A stretch of DNA of 64,000 nucleotides from Streptomyces sp. SKN60 (GCF_026236535.1 NZ_JAHTMW010000027.1:1-64000), one strand, 5' to 3'. Counted from the first letter of the stretch, positions 41,082-50,018 are shown. Notes: generated by a model not told the origin, from the sequence alone. Program-made: numbers and translations.

Positions 41082-41642
41082 ATGGACGCGGAGACCGCGG
41101 AGCTGAAGCTCCTTCAGACGGCCGAGACACTGTTCGACGAGAAGGGTGTCCAGGCCGTCGGCATGGACACCATCCGCGGCGCCTCCGGCGTCTCCCTCAA
41201 GCGCCTCTACCAGCTCTTCCCGTCCAAGGACCATCTCGTCTGGGCGGTCCTGGAGCGCCGCGACAAGGCGGTGCGCGAGGCCATCGCCGCCCATGGCGCC
41301 ACCCACGCCACCACCCCGTACCAGCGGGCCCTCGCGGTCTTCGACTACCTCGGCGCCTGGTTCGCCGAGCCCGATTTCCGGGGCTGCGCCTTCATCAACA
41401 CCTTCGGCGAGATGGGCGGCATCTCCCCCGACATCGCCGGCCTCGCCCGCGGCCACAAGCAGGCCCTGCGGGACTACTTCGCCGAGCAGACCGGGGCCAT
41501 GAACGCCCCGCCCGCCCTCGCCGACCAGCTCGCCCTGCTCGCCAACGGCGCCATGGTCGTGGCCGGCATCAACGGCACCTCCGAGCCGGCCTCCCAGGCC
41601 AAGGACGCGGCGCGGGTGCTGCTCGACGCGTACGTGGACTGA
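41082..41642 (+). CDS. TetR/AcrR-family regulator
   Basis: 186 residues from the ATG (a GTG one codon earlier is possible). N-terminal helix-turn-helix: LKLLQTAETLFDEKGVQAVG, MDTIRGASGVSLKRLYQLFP, SKDHLVWAVLERRD. The C-terminal ligand domain contains FADPDF-type AEPDFRGCAFINTFGEMGGI, close to TetR_C types. Divergent from the alpha/beta hydrolase; the two GTTCTCC palindromes are the probable operators. Ligand unknown. Confidence 0.92.
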   Translation: MDAETAELKLLQTAETLFDEKGVQAVGMDTIRGASGVSLKRLYQLFPSKDHLVWAVLERRDKAVREAIAAHGATHATTPYQRALAVFDYLGAWFAEPDFRGCAFINTFGEMGGISPDIAGLARGHKQALRDYFAEQTGAMNAPPALADQLALLANGAMVVAGINGTSEPASQAKDAARVLLDAYVD

Positions 41643-41660
41643 GCGACACCGGAGAACGCG

Positions 41661-41697
41661 GAAGGGCCCGCCCGGCGGCTGCCGGACGGGCCCTTCT
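41661..41697. terminator. Bidirectional terminator between tetR and BI-1 genes
   Basis: GAAGGGCCCG...CGGGCCCTTC with an inner CGGC-ggct-GCCG stem; only two opposed mismatches. It lies between convergent genes. Confidence 0.8.
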
Positions 41698-41726
41698 CTC
41701 AGTTCACGCCGTGATCACACGGTGCG

Positions 41727-42617
41727 TCAGTCGTCGCCCTGCAGGATCGACAGCAGACGCAGGAACTCCATGTAGATCCACACCAGCGTCATGGTGAGAC
41801 CGAAGGCGGCCAGCCAGGACTCCTCGCGCGGAGCGCCGTAGGTGATGCCGTCCTCGACCTGCTTGAAGTCCAGGGCCAGGAAGCAGGCGCCCAGGATGAT
41901 GCCGATGACGCCGAACATGATGCCGAGGCCGCCGCTGCGGAAGCCCAGGCCGTCACCGCCGCCGAAGACGGCGAACAGCAGGTTGACCGCCATCAGCAGC
42001 ACGAAGCCGATCGCGGCCGCCATCACGAAGCCGTAGAAGCGGCGGGTGACGCGGATCCAGCGCATCTTGTAGGCGATCAGCACACCGGCGAAGACCGCCA
42101 TGGTGCCGAGCACCGCCTGCGCGACCACGCCGTCCGCGATGTACGTCGACACCGCGGCGGAGATCACGCCGAGGAAGACGCCCTCGAAGGCCGCGTAGCC
42201 GAGGATCAGCGCGGGGACCGGCTTGCGCTTGAAGGACTGGATGAGCGACAGGACGAGGGCCACCAGACCAGCGCCGACGCCGATGGCGTACGACTTGTTC
42301 AGGTTGGCCGGGTCGACCGGCAGCAGCAGCCAGGACAGCACGGCGGTCACGACGACGGTGCCGAGCGTGATCGCCGTACGGCTCACCACGTCGTCGATCG
42401 TCATCACATTGCCGCGCACCTGCTGCGGCGCGCCGAACTGCGTGTCCTGCGGCGCGTACGGGTTGGTCGCGTACGGGTTGGCGGCACCCTCGGCGTAAGG
42501 GTTGCCGGTGGCGTACGGGTTGGTTCCGACGCCCCCGGCCTGCGGCTGCTGCGCGCCCGCGTAGGCGTTGTCGCGGCTGAACCCCCGTCGCGAGAAGACC
42601 GGGTTGCTGCTCCTCAT
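41727..42617 (-). CDS. Bax inhibitor-1/YccA-type multi-pass membrane protein
   Basis: 296 residues. A Pro/Tyr/Asn-rich N-terminal tail (NPYATGNPYAEGAANPYATN) precedes seven membrane helices with BI-1-like features, including VPALILGYAAFEGVFLG, MGAFVM-type YGFVMAAAIGFVLL and a final VWIYMEFLRLLSIL. GGAGGAGTGAG precedes the ATG; the long open frame upstream is non-coding and runs through bldA. Eukaryotic and some bacterial relatives affect calcium leak and stress; the role in Streptomyces is not known to me. Confidence 0.88.
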   Translation of the reverse strand: MRSSNPVFSRRGFSRDNAYAGAQQPQAGGVGTNPYATGNPYAEGAANPYATNPYAPQDTQFGAPQQVRGNVMTIDDVVSRTAITLGTVVVTAVLSWLLLPVDPANLNKSYAIGVGAGLVALVLSLIQSFKRKPVPALILGYAAFEGVFLGVISAAVSTYIADGVVAQAVLGTMAVFAGVLIAYKMRWIRVTRRFYGFVMAAAIGFVLLMAVNLLFAVFGGGDGLGFRSGGLGIMFGVIGIILGACFLALDFKQVEDGITYGAPREESWLAAFGLTMTLVWIYMEFLRLLSILQGDD

Positions 42618-42761
42618 CTCACTCCTCCATGGCCGCACTGCGCGGCCTTGCGTCAAGAGTAATAGGAAGGCAAAAGGAACTCCCTCGTGCTCGGGGAGGA
42701 TCTTTATACGATCGTGTCGAGCGGGAGTCGGCCGAGGCGGCGCCGCGAGGGCGCCGAGGAG

Positions 42762-42843
42762 TGCCCGGAACCGGATTCGAACCGGTACGGCCCGAAGGCC
42801 AGCGAGGTTTAAGCTCGCCGTGTCTGCATTCCACCATCCGGGC
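42762..42843 (-). tRNA. bldA: tRNA-Leu (anticodon UAA)
   Basis: A class II tRNA on the minus strand. The 7-bp acceptor stem is GCCCGGA / TCCGGGC. The anticodon stem GCGAG/CTCGC encloses loop CTTAAAC, giving anticodon UAA (complement at 42809-42811). The variable arm is a short GGCC-ttc-GGGCC-type stem, and the T-arm carries GTTCGAATC. CCA is not encoded. In Streptomyces the single tRNA-Leu reading the rare UUA codon is bldA, a switch for aerial growth and antibiotic production, and the sequence agrees with bldA as I remember it. Confidence 0.97.
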
Positions 42844-42870
42844 GTGCGCGAAGCTCCGCGTTGGCACAGG

Positions 42871-42899
42871 AGCCTATCGGGGCGCGTTCGCCCGTTCAG
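42871..42899 (-). promoter_or_regulatory. Probable bldA promoter
   Basis: On the minus strand TAGGCT (42876-42871) sits 28 bases before the tRNA 5' end, with CTGAAC 17 bases further upstream (42899-42894). The -10 is good and the -35 weak. An inverted CGTTCG/CGAACG pair (42885-42906) overlaps the -35 region. Confidence 0.45.
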
Positions 42900-43256
42900 T
42901 CGAACGCTGGCCCGATGTTGTCTTATTTTATTGACACCTGAGGGTGCGTCAGCGCAGGTGGGGGGCCTTGTGACGAAGTGTGACCAGGGTCGCGCCAGCA
43001 AAGACGAGGGGGGTGGAATGACGAAAACTCGCCGCAGAACAGGGCCGGACTCCGTCACCTTCCCGGGTGCCCTCCGCGGCGGCCTCCGCACCGGTCCGGC
43101 GTCTCGGGGTCACCGTCATACCTCAGGATGACGGGGCGGCCCGGCGGTCCGACTCCAGAGGGCCCCTCGAACGGGCACGTGGACGGACGTCCCGGCGCGG
43201 TACGAACGACACGATGGAGTGGTTCCCGAATCGTCGCAGTGACAGGAGTCGCCGTC
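42900..43256. other. Gene-free region between bldA and the ABC transporter
   Basis: No convincing coding sequence. Short open frames exist on both strands but lack ribosome-binding sites and family features. It must contain the ABC transporter promoter; CTTATTTTATTGACACC near 42921-42938 is an unusually AT-rich patch and includes a TTGACA-like box. Confidence 0.5.
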
Positions 43257-44027
43257 GTGACCACCACCCCCACCGTGCACCGCTCGACCGCGGTGGCCGC
43301 CCATGCCACCGACCTCAGCAAGGTCTACGGGTCGGGCGAGACCCAGGTGGTCGCCCTCGACCGGGTCAGCGTCAGCTTCGGGCAGGGCGAGTTCACCGCC
43401 ATCATGGGTCCCTCGGGCTCCGGCAAGTCGACCCTGATGCACTGCGTCGCCGGCCTCGACTCCTTCTCCTCCGGCTCGGTCCGGATCGGCGGCACCGAGC
43501 TCGGCAGCCTCAAGGACAAGCAGCTCACCCAGCTCCGCCGGGACAAGATCGGCTTCATCTTCCAGGCGTTCAACCTGCTGCCGACGCTCACCGCGCTCGA
43601 GAACATCACGCTGCCGATGGACATCGCGGGCCGCAAGCCCGACAAGCAGTGGGTGCAGCAGGTCATCGACATGATCGGCCTGTCCGGGCGGCTGAGCCAC
43701 CGCCCCAACCAGCTCTCCGGCGGCCAGCAGCAGCGCGTGGCGGTGGCCCGCGCCCTGGCCTCCAAGCCCGAGATCATCTTCGGTGACGAGCCGACCGGAA
43801 ACCTCGACTCGCGCTCCGGCGCCGAGGTCCTCGGCTTCCTGCGCAACTCGGTGCGCGAACTCGGCCAGACCGTGGTGATGGTGACCCACGACCCGGTCGC
43901 CGCCTCCTACGCGGACCGCGTGATCTTCCTGGCGGACGGCCGGATCGTCGACGAGATGCTCCACCCGACGGCGGACGGCGTGCTCGACCGCATGAAGGCC
44001 TTCGACGCCAAGGGCCGCACGAGCTGA
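43257..44027 (+). CDS. ABC transporter ATP-binding protein (MacB/LolD type)
   Basis: 256 residues. Walker A GPSGSGKST, Q-loop FQAFNLLPTLTA, signature LSGGQQQRVAVARALA, Walker B IIFGDEPTGNLDS and switch MVTHD, all in normal order. The GTG at 43257 is chosen because AGGAG precedes it; in-frame GTGs upstream are possible. Paired with the following FtsX-type permease, it forms an exporter or mechanotransmission complex of the MacB class, not an importer. Confidence 0.93.
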   Translation: MTTTPTVHRSTAVAAHATDLSKVYGSGETQVVALDRVSVSFGQGEFTAIMGPSGSGKSTLMHCVAGLDSFSSGSVRIGGTELGSLKDKQLTQLRRDKIGFIFQAFNLLPTLTALENITLPMDIAGRKPDKQWVQQVIDMIGLSGRLSHRPNQLSGGQQQRVAVARALASKPEIIFGDEPTGNLDSRSGAEVLGFLRNSVRELGQTVVMVTHDPVAASYADRVIFLADGRIVDEMLHPTADGVLDRMKAFDAKGRTS

Positions 44028-44092
44028 GCCCGGGGCCCCGGGCCCGCCTCCTCCCCGTCCGCCGTCCCACCTTCCGTACCCAGGACACCTCC

Positions 44093-46621
44093 ATGTTCCG
44101 TACCGCCCTGCGCAATGTGCTCGCGCACAAGGCCAGGCTGCTGATGACCGTGCTCGCCGTGATGCTCGGCGTGGCCTTCGTCTCCGGCACCCTGGTCTTC
44201 ACCGACACCCTGTCCAACGCCTTCCGCAACCAGTCGGCCAAGAGTTACGACCAGGTCGCCGTGGCCGTCAGCGCCGCGCCGAACCAGAAGGACCCCAACT
44301 CCACGCCCGGCCTGTCCGAGCAGACCCGGCAGAAGATCGCCGCGATCGACGGCGTCGCCGACGCCACCGGCCGTGTCAGCGGCTTCGCCGGCGTGCCGGA
44401 CAAGGACGGCAAGCTGATCGGCACCGGCTGGTCCAACAAGGGCGGCAACTTCGCCCCCGGCAAGGACGGCAAGGACTCCGCGTACGCCTTCACCACCGGC
44501 CAGGGCCCGGTGAAGGACGACGAGATCGCGCTCGACAAGGAGACCGCCGCCAAGGGCGCCTACCAGGTCGGCGACCAGGTCCGGGTGGCCACCAACGGCC
44601 CCGTCGAGACCTACACCCTCGCCGGTGTCTTCACCACCGAGGACGGCGCCGTCAACGCGGGCGGCAGCCTCGTCCTGTTCGACACCGACGTCGCCCAGAA
44701 GCTGTTCCTGCGGCCCGGCTTCTTCTCCGACATCAACGTCAGCGCCAAGGCGGGCGCCGACGCGGACAAGATCCTCGCCGCCGTGAAGCCGGTCGTCGGC
44801 GACACCGCCGACGCCCAGACCGGCAAGGAGCTCGCCGACCAGCAGGCCAAGGACATCGAGGCCGGGCTCAGCGCGCTCAACCAGATGCTGCTCGGCTTCG
44901 CCGCCATCGCGCTCTTCGTCGGCATCTTCCTGATCTCCAACACCTTCACCATGCTGGTCGCCCAGCGCACCAAGGAGCTCGCGCTGATGCGCGCCGTCGG
45001 TGCCTCGCGCAAGCAGATCACCCGCTCCGTGCTCATCGAGGCCGGTCTGGTCGGTCTGGTCGCCTCGGCCATCGGCTTCGTCCTCGGCATCGGGCTCGCC
45101 GCCGGACTGCGCTCCGGCATGAACGCCTTCGGGCTGAAGGTCCCCGCGGGCGAGCTGGTCATCGGCGCGACCCCGCTGGTCTCGGCGCTCGCGGTCGGCA
45201 TCCTCGTCACCGTGCTCGCCGCCTGGCTGCCCGGCCGCCGCGCCGCGAAGATCCCGCCGGTCGCCGCGATGAGCAGCGTCCACGCGGTCGCCACCACCAA
45301 GTCCCTGGTCGTCCGCAACACCATCGGCGCGATCGTCACCGCGCTCGGCGTGGGCGCCATCGCCCTCGGCGCCTCCAAGGGCGGCGAGGACGGCCGGATG
45401 ATGATCGCCGGCGGTGCCTTCCTGGCCCTCATCGGCGTGATCGTGCTGATCCCGCTGCTCTCCCGCCCGGTGATCGCGCTGTCCCGCCCGGTCCTCAAGG
45501 CCTTCGGCGTGGCCGGCACGCTGGCCGGTCTCAACGCGGTCCGCAACCCGCGCCGCACCGGCGCCACCGCCTCCGCGCTCGCCATCGGCCTCACCCTGGT
45601 CACCGGCCTCTCGGTGCTCGGCGCCACGGTCGGCTCGGCCGTCGACCGGATGACGACCGACCAGATCAAGGCCGACTACATGATCACCATGGCGAGCGGC
45701 GAGGGCCTCAACCAGGCCGCGCTCGACGCCGTGAAGAAGACCCCGGGCGCCACCGCCGTCTCCCCGCAGCAGGCCGGCTGGGTCCAGGTGAAGGGCACCT
45801 TCAAGTCCGTCTCCGGCGTCACCCCGGGCGACATCGAGAAGGTGCTCAACGTCAAGGTCGTCAACGGCTCCCTCGGCACCCTCGCCGCGGGTCAGGTCGC
45901 CGTCGACGACAAGACCTCCGACAAGCAGGGCTGGAAGGTCGGCTCGAAGCTGCCGGTGGAGTTCTCCGACAAGAAGAAGGGCGAGCTGACGGTCGGCGCG
46001 GTCTACGAGGCCAGCGAGTTCGTCTCGCCGCTGATGCTCGACACCAAGGTCCTCAACGCGCACGACCCCAAGCCGTACATCCCGCAGATCTTCGTGAAGA
46101 TGGACGGCGGCCCGTCGGCCGCGGCCGAGAAGGCCGTGACGAAGTCGCTCGGCGACAACCCGGCCATGACGGTCATGGACCAGAAGGACATCCGCGACCA
46201 GTTCGGCGGCGTCATCAACATGATGCTGAACATCATGTACGGCCTGCTGGCGATGGCCCTGATCATCGCGGTGCTCGGGGTCGTCAACACCCTGGCGATG
46301 TCGGTCTTCGAGCGGCAGCAGGAGATCGGCATGCTGCGGGCGATCGGTCTCGACCGGCGCCGGGTGAAGCGGATGGTGCGTCTGGAGGCCGTGGTCATCT
46401 CGCTGTTCGGCGCGGTGGTCGGCATCGCCCTCGGCTCCTTCCTGGGCTGGGCGATCGGCGAGACCCTGAGGGCCAGCCTGCCGGACTACGCCCTCGTCCT
46501 GCCGTGGGGCCGGATCGGGATCTTCCTGCTCCTCGCCGGACTGGTGGGCGTGCTCGCCTCCCTGTGGCCGGCGCGCAGCGCGGCGAAGCTGAACATGCTG
46601 GCCGCGATCAAGGCCGAGTAG
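44093..46621 (+). CDS. FtsX/MacB-type ABC transporter permease
   Basis: 842 residues. An N-terminal helix (LLMTVLAVMLGVAFVSGTLV) is followed by a large extracellular domain (~40-255). A first FtsX block has MLLGFAAIALFVGIFLISNT and LMRAVGASRKQITRSVLIEA. Central helices, a second extracellular domain (~520-700) and a second FtsX block (MMLNIMYGLLAMALIIAVLG; MLRAIGLDRRRVKRMVRLEA) complete it. About eight to ten membrane helices; the 842-residue duplicated form is common in actinobacteria. Partner of the ATPase 65 bp upstream. Cargo unknown. Confidence 0.92.
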   Translation: MFRTALRNVLAHKARLLMTVLAVMLGVAFVSGTLVFTDTLSNAFRNQSAKSYDQVAVAVSAAPNQKDPNSTPGLSEQTRQKIAAIDGVADATGRVSGFAGVPDKDGKLIGTGWSNKGGNFAPGKDGKDSAYAFTTGQGPVKDDEIALDKETAAKGAYQVGDQVRVATNGPVETYTLAGVFTTEDGAVNAGGSLVLFDTDVAQKLFLRPGFFSDINVSAKAGADADKILAAVKPVVGDTADAQTGKELADQQAKDIEAGLSALNQMLLGFAAIALFVGIFLISNTFTMLVAQRTKELALMRAVGASRKQITRSVLIEAGLVGLVASAIGFVLGIGLAAGLRSGMNAFGLKVPAGELVIGATPLVSALAVGILVTVLAAWLPGRRAAKIPPVAAMSSVHAVATTKSLVVRNTIGAIVTALGVGAIALGASKGGEDGRMMIAGGAFLALIGVIVLIPLLSRPVIALSRPVLKAFGVAGTLAGLNAVRNPRRTGATASALAIGLTLVTGLSVLGATVGSAVDRMTTDQIKADYMITMASGEGLNQAALDAVKKTPGATAVSPQQAGWVQVKGTFKSVSGVTPGDIEKVLNVKVVNGSLGTLAAGQVAVDDKTSDKQGWKVGSKLPVEFSDKKKGELTVGAVYEASEFVSPLMLDTKVLNAHDPKPYIPQIFVKMDGGPSAAAEKAVTKSLGDNPAMTVMDQKDIRDQFGGVINMMLNIMYGLLAMALIIAVLGVVNTLAMSVFERQQEIGMLRAIGLDRRRVKRMVRLEAVVISLFGAVVGIALGSFLGWAIGETLRASLPDYALVLPWGRIGIFLLLAGLVGVLASLWPARSAAKLNMLAAIKAE

Positions 46622-46638
46622 CACACGCGTGGTGCGAC

Positions 46639-46672
46639 GAGGGCCGGGCTCCCCTGGGGGAGCCCGGCCCTC
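46639..46672. terminator. Bidirectional terminator
   Basis: GAGGGCCGGGCTCCC and its exact inverse GGGAGCCCGGCCCTC around a CTGG-type loop, between the convergent permease and CFA-synthase-like genes. Confidence 0.85.
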
Positions 46673-46686
46673 ACGCGTACGTCGTC

Positions 46687-47982
46687 CTACGCCTCCGTCC
46701 ACTCCCGCGAGCGCCGCGGAAGCCCGCTCGCGCCCGAGGCCGGGGTCTTCACCGCCAGGAACTGGTTGACGCCGATCCGGTTGCGCTCGAAGGAGACCGC
46801 CGAGGCCGCCATGTACAGGCGCCAGATCCGGGCCCGGGCGGGCGAGGTCAGCCGGACCGCCTGGTCCCAGTGCGCCTCCAGGTTGGCCACCCAGCGGCGC
46901 AGCGTCAGTGCGTAGTGCTCGCGCAGCACGTCGACGTCCCGCACCTCGAACCCGGCTTCCTCCAGGGTCGTCAGGGTGCGGCCCATCGGGGCCAGTTCGC
47001 CGTCCGGGAACACGTACGCGTCGATGAAGGCGTCCACCTCGTACGCCTCCTCGTCGGGCTCCGGGCGGCGCGCGATCTGGTGGTTGAGCAGCCGCCCGCC
47101 GGGCTTCAGGAGCCGGAAGAGGATGTCCGCGTACTCCCGGTACCGCACGGCGCCGACGTGCTCGGCCATGCCGATGGAGGAGATGGCGTCGAACGGCCCG
47201 TCGCTGACGTCCCGGTAGTCCTGGACGCGGATCTCGATCCGGTCGGTCAGGCCCTCGTCGGCGATCCGCTTGCGGGCGTAGGCGGCCTGCTCGCGGGAGA
47301 GGGTGATGCCGACGACCCGCGCCCCGTACTCCTTCGCCGCGTGGATCGCCATCGAGCCCCAGCCGCAGCCCACGTCGAGCAGCCGGTCGCCCTCCTTGAG
47401 CGCGAGCTTGCGGGCGATCAGGTCCAGCTTGTCGCGCTGGGCCTCCTCAAGGGTGCCCGTGTCCGTCCAGTAGGCGCACGAGTAGACCATCGACGGGCCG
47501 AGGACCAGCTCGTAGAACTCGTTGCCCACGTCGTAGTGGTGACTGATCGCCTGCTTGTCCCGGCGCTTGCTGTGCCGGGTGCCGCTGCGCCCGCGCATCT
47601 CCTCCACGGGCGGCTTCGGCGGCGGGAACGGGCCGGCCAGCTTGAGCAGCGTCTTCGCCGCCGCCCTGACCTTCGGGTCGCGCACGGTCTCCAGGGCGCC
47701 GCGGGTCTCCGCGTCGCGCTCCCAGAGGAAGCCGGCCAGCCGGTCCAGGACCGTGTAGAGGTCGCCCTCGACATCGATCTCCCCGGCCACCCAGGCCCGG
47801 GCGAGCCCCAGCTCCCCCGGCTTCCACAGCAACCGCCGCAGGGCGCGGCGCTCGCGCACGATCAGTACGGGGCCGTCCGCAGGACCGGCCTCGCTGCCGT
47901 CCCAGGCCCGCAGGCGCACCGGGAGCTTCGCTCCCAGGACGTCCTCGGCAAGGGCGGTCAGCCGCGACGCGGCGTCGGCCAT
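46687..47982 (-). CDS. Cyclopropane-fatty-acyl-phospholipid synthase family methyltransferase
   Basis: 431-residue SAM-dependent enzyme. SAM site LLDVGCGWGSMAIHAAKEYG, then GITLSREQAAYARKRIADEG and the family block HYDVGNEFYELVLGPSMVYS ahead of it. C-terminal signature YIFPDGE-type AYVFPDGELAPMGR and a following ALTLRRWVANLEAH. The N-terminal ~100 residues form the lipid-binding part. It probably modifies membrane lipid acyl chains at the inner leaflet. A terminator-flanked single gene. Confidence 0.92.
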   Translation of the reverse strand: MADAASRLTALAEDVLGAKLPVRLRAWDGSEAGPADGPVLIVRERRALRRLLWKPGELGLARAWVAGEIDVEGDLYTVLDRLAGFLWERDAETRGALETVRDPKVRAAAKTLLKLAGPFPPPKPPVEEMRGRSGTRHSKRRDKQAISHHYDVGNEFYELVLGPSMVYSCAYWTDTGTLEEAQRDKLDLIARKLALKEGDRLLDVGCGWGSMAIHAAKEYGARVVGITLSREQAAYARKRIADEGLTDRIEIRVQDYRDVSDGPFDAISSIGMAEHVGAVRYREYADILFRLLKPGGRLLNHQIARRPEPDEEAYEVDAFIDAYVFPDGELAPMGRTLTTLEEAGFEVRDVDVLREHYALTLRRWVANLEAHWDQAVRLTSPARARIWRLYMAASAVSFERNRIGVNQFLAVKTPASGASGLPRRSREWTEA

Positions 47983-48091
47983 GGTGCAACACCTCCGTGA
48001 TCTCGTGCCCCAGAAATGCTCGTCACCATGGGAACACCGTCCGTAGGCGATGCCATCCCGCCGCGTGCGTAAACAGCGTGAAAAACACGCG

Positions 48092-48127
48092 AAGGGCCGT
48101 CCGCACCACGGATGGCGGACGGCCCTT
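48092..48127 (-). terminator. Terminator downstream of ndh
   Basis: AAGGGCCGTCCGC and its exact inverse GCGGACGGCCCTT (13-bp arms) around ACCACGGATG. T-rich on both sides, so it can work for the minus-strand ndh and in the other direction. Confidence 0.85.
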
Positions 48128-48162
48128 TTACGGCCTTGCGTGTACTACGGGGCAGTACGGGA

Positions 48163-48201
48163 CTGCCGGTACTGCTGGTCCTGCTGGTACTGCCGGTCCT
48201 G
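48163..48201. repeat. 9-bp tandem repeat after the ndh stop
   Basis: CTGCYGGTM in four successive copies (ctgccggta, ctgctggtc, ctgctggta, ctgccggtc) followed by a partial copy, between the ndh stop codon and its terminator. It may be unstable in length; no function is evident. Confidence 0.7.
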
Positions 48202-48208
48202 CGGGGTC

Positions 48209-49594
48209 TTACGAGGCCTTGGCCTTCTCCTGCGCCGGGGCGGCCGGCGCCGGGGCGGGCTTGGCCGCCTCGTAGAACTCCTCGCGGGGGGTCTCCATGG
48301 CACCCAGGGAGACGACCTCGCGCTTGAGGAACATGCCGAGGGTCCAGTCGGCGAAGATGCGGATCTTGCGGTTCCAGGTCGGCATGGCCATGCCGTGGTA
48401 GCCACGGTGCATGTACCAGGCGAGCCGGCCCTTGAGCTTGATCTTCATCTTGCCCATGACGATCATCGCGACGCCCTTGTGCAGGCCGAGACCCGCGACG
48501 GCGCCCTTGTTGGAGTGCGCGTACTCCTTCTGCGGGAAGCCGCGCATGCCGGCCACCACGTTGTCGCCGAGGACCTTGGCCTGGCGCAGGGCGTGCTGGG
48601 CGTTCGGCGGGCACCAGGCGCGCTCGGCCGGGACACCGGCCTTGATCGCGGCCAGGTCCGGGACCTGGGCGTTGTCGCCCGCGGCCCAGACGTAGTCCAT
48701 GCCCTGGACCTGCAGCTTCGCGGAGGTGTCCACGTGGCCGCGGGGGCCGAGCGGCAGACCGAAGCGGGCGAGCGCCGGGTTCGGCTTCACACCGGCGGTC
48801 CACACGATGGTGCTGGAGTCGACCTCCAGGCCGTTCTTCAGCACGACGTGGCCGTCGACGCAGGAGTCCATCGACGTCGAGAGGTAGATCTCGATGCCGC
48901 GGCCCTCGAGGTGCTCCTTGCCGTACTGGCCGAGCTTCGGGCCGACCTCGGGAAGGATCTTGTCGGCGGCGTCGACGAGGATGAAGCGCATGTCCTCGCG
49001 CTTCACGTTCGTGTAGTACTTCGCCGCGTCGCGGGCCATGTCCTCGACCTCGCCGATGGTCTCCGCACCGGCGAAGCCGCCGCCCACGAAGACGAAGGTC
49101 AGCGCCTTGCGGCGGACCTCCTCATCGGTCGTCGAGTCGGCCTTGTCGAGCTGCTCGAGGACGTGGTTGCGCAGGCCGATGGCCTCCTCGATGCCCTTCA
49201 TGCCGATGCCCTGCTCGGCGAGGCCGGGGATCGGGAAGGTGCGGGAGACGGCACCCATCGCGATGACCAGGTAGTCGAACGGCAGCTCGTACGCCTCGCC
49301 GACGAGCGGCGCGATCGTGGCGACCTTGCGGTCCTGGTCGATGGTGGTGACCCGGCCGGTGAGCACCTCCGCACCGCGCACGACGCGTCGCAGCGGGACG
49401 ACGACGTGACGCGGGGAGATGCTGCCGGCGGCGGCTTCGGGGAGGAAGGGCTGGTAGGTCATGTACGACCGCGGGTCGACGACCGTGACGGTCGCCTCGC
49501 CGAAGCGCATCTTCTTGAGGATGCGCCGAGCTGCGTACAGGCCTACGTACCCACCGCCTACTACGAGGATCCTGGGACGCTCCGTGGTGCTCAT
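48209..49594 (-). CDS. ndh: Type II NADH dehydrogenase (NDH-2)
   Basis: 461-residue non-proton-pumping NADH:quinone oxidoreductase with FAD. N-terminal FAD-binding motif RILVVGGGYVGLYAARRILK, NAD-binding motif FVFVGGGFAGAETIGEVEDM, and the flavin-site block VDTSAKLQVQGMDYVWAAGD. The Ala/Pro-rich C-terminal tail (PAPAPAAPAQEKAKAS) follows a membrane-associating amphipathic segment. ATG at 49594 begins the family similarity (STTERPRILVVGGG); the open frame upstream does not. Probably controlled by the redox repressor Rex: see the two candidate sites upstream. Confidence 0.93.
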   Translation of the reverse strand: MSTTERPRILVVGGGYVGLYAARRILKKMRFGEATVTVVDPRSYMTYQPFLPEAAAGSISPRHVVVPLRRVVRGAEVLTGRVTTIDQDRKVATIAPLVGEAYELPFDYLVIAMGAVSRTFPIPGLAEQGIGMKGIEEAIGLRNHVLEQLDKADSTTDEEVRRKALTFVFVGGGFAGAETIGEVEDMARDAAKYYTNVKREDMRFILVDAADKILPEVGPKLGQYGKEHLEGRGIEIYLSTSMDSCVDGHVVLKNGLEVDSSTIVWTAGVKPNPALARFGLPLGPRGHVDTSAKLQVQGMDYVWAAGDNAQVPDLAAIKAGVPAERAWCPPNAQHALRQAKVLGDNVVAGMRGFPQKEYAHSNKGAVAGLGLHKGVAMIVMGKMKIKLKGRLAWYMHRGYHGMAMPTWNRKIRIFADWTLGMFLKREVVSLGAMETPREEFYEAAKPAPAPAAPAQEKAKAS

Positions 49595-49628
49595 GCATCC
49601 GAGTATCCACCCCCTTGGGAGGGGTGGC

Positions 49629-49646
49629 TCGTGCGCCCCTTCACAA
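49629..49646. promoter_or_regulatory. Imperfect Rex-type site near the ndh start
   Basis: TCGTGCG-cccc-TTCACAA matches 11 of 14 fixed positions of the Rex consensus TTGTGAA-N4-TTCACAA, one half being perfect. It lies 35-52 bp upstream of the ndh start, where a repressor would block transcription. Confidence 0.45.
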
Positions 49647-50018
49647 GGTTCCGAGGCACCTCTGCTACACTCCGCCGCCCACGTGACCCAGGTCATGGTC
49701 CAGCAAAGGAACCACGGTGCCGGGGAGAACGTTGTTCACCCCCTGTGAACTGGACCGGAGAGCCTTCTTTAACGCTGAACCGCAGGGCACGTTCACACGA
49801 TGGAAACAACGAGCGAAGTGGCCTCCACGCCTGCGAAAGGGCCCCGCGGAACCCCTCGGAGGGACCAAAGGCCCTCCAACGGCCCCCACAGGGCCCTTTT
49901 CCTTGTGAAGAACTTCACGAACCTTTTGGCGAAGGGGTCCTCCAGGGGCCCCAAGAGGGTCCCCGGAGGGCCGTCACAGGCCCCTCGCAGGCCTCTCACA
50001 GGGGCTCATAGCCGCCCG
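49647..50018. other. Long gene-free ndh upstream region rich in GGGCCC-type hairpins
   Basis: No gene seen. From 49830 to 50000 there are many short GGCCCC/GGGGCC inverted repeats (for example AAGGGCCCC...GGGCCCTT and GGGGCCCC), likely forming terminators of the ppx operon. GTTCAC-cccct-GTGAAC (49734-49750) is a further inverted repeat, with half-sites facing opposite to the Rex pattern. Confidence 0.5.
49903..49920. promoter_or_regulatory. Strong Rex operator (ROP) candidate
   Basis: TTGTGAA-gaac-TTCACGA matches 13 of 14 fixed positions of the actinobacterial Rex site. It is about 310 bp upstream of ndh and about 100 bp downstream of the ppx stop, so a distal promoter or looping with the nearer site is implied. 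I recall ndh being listed among Rex targets in S. coelicolor. Confidence 0.6.

Noticed and set aside
42619..42934. Small open frames across the tRNA region
   Set aside because: They run through bldA and have no ribosome-binding sites or codon bias.
43907..46702. 931-codon open frame on the minus strand
   Set aside because: Shadow of the FtsX permease; Gly/Asp/Arg-rich composition with no domain.
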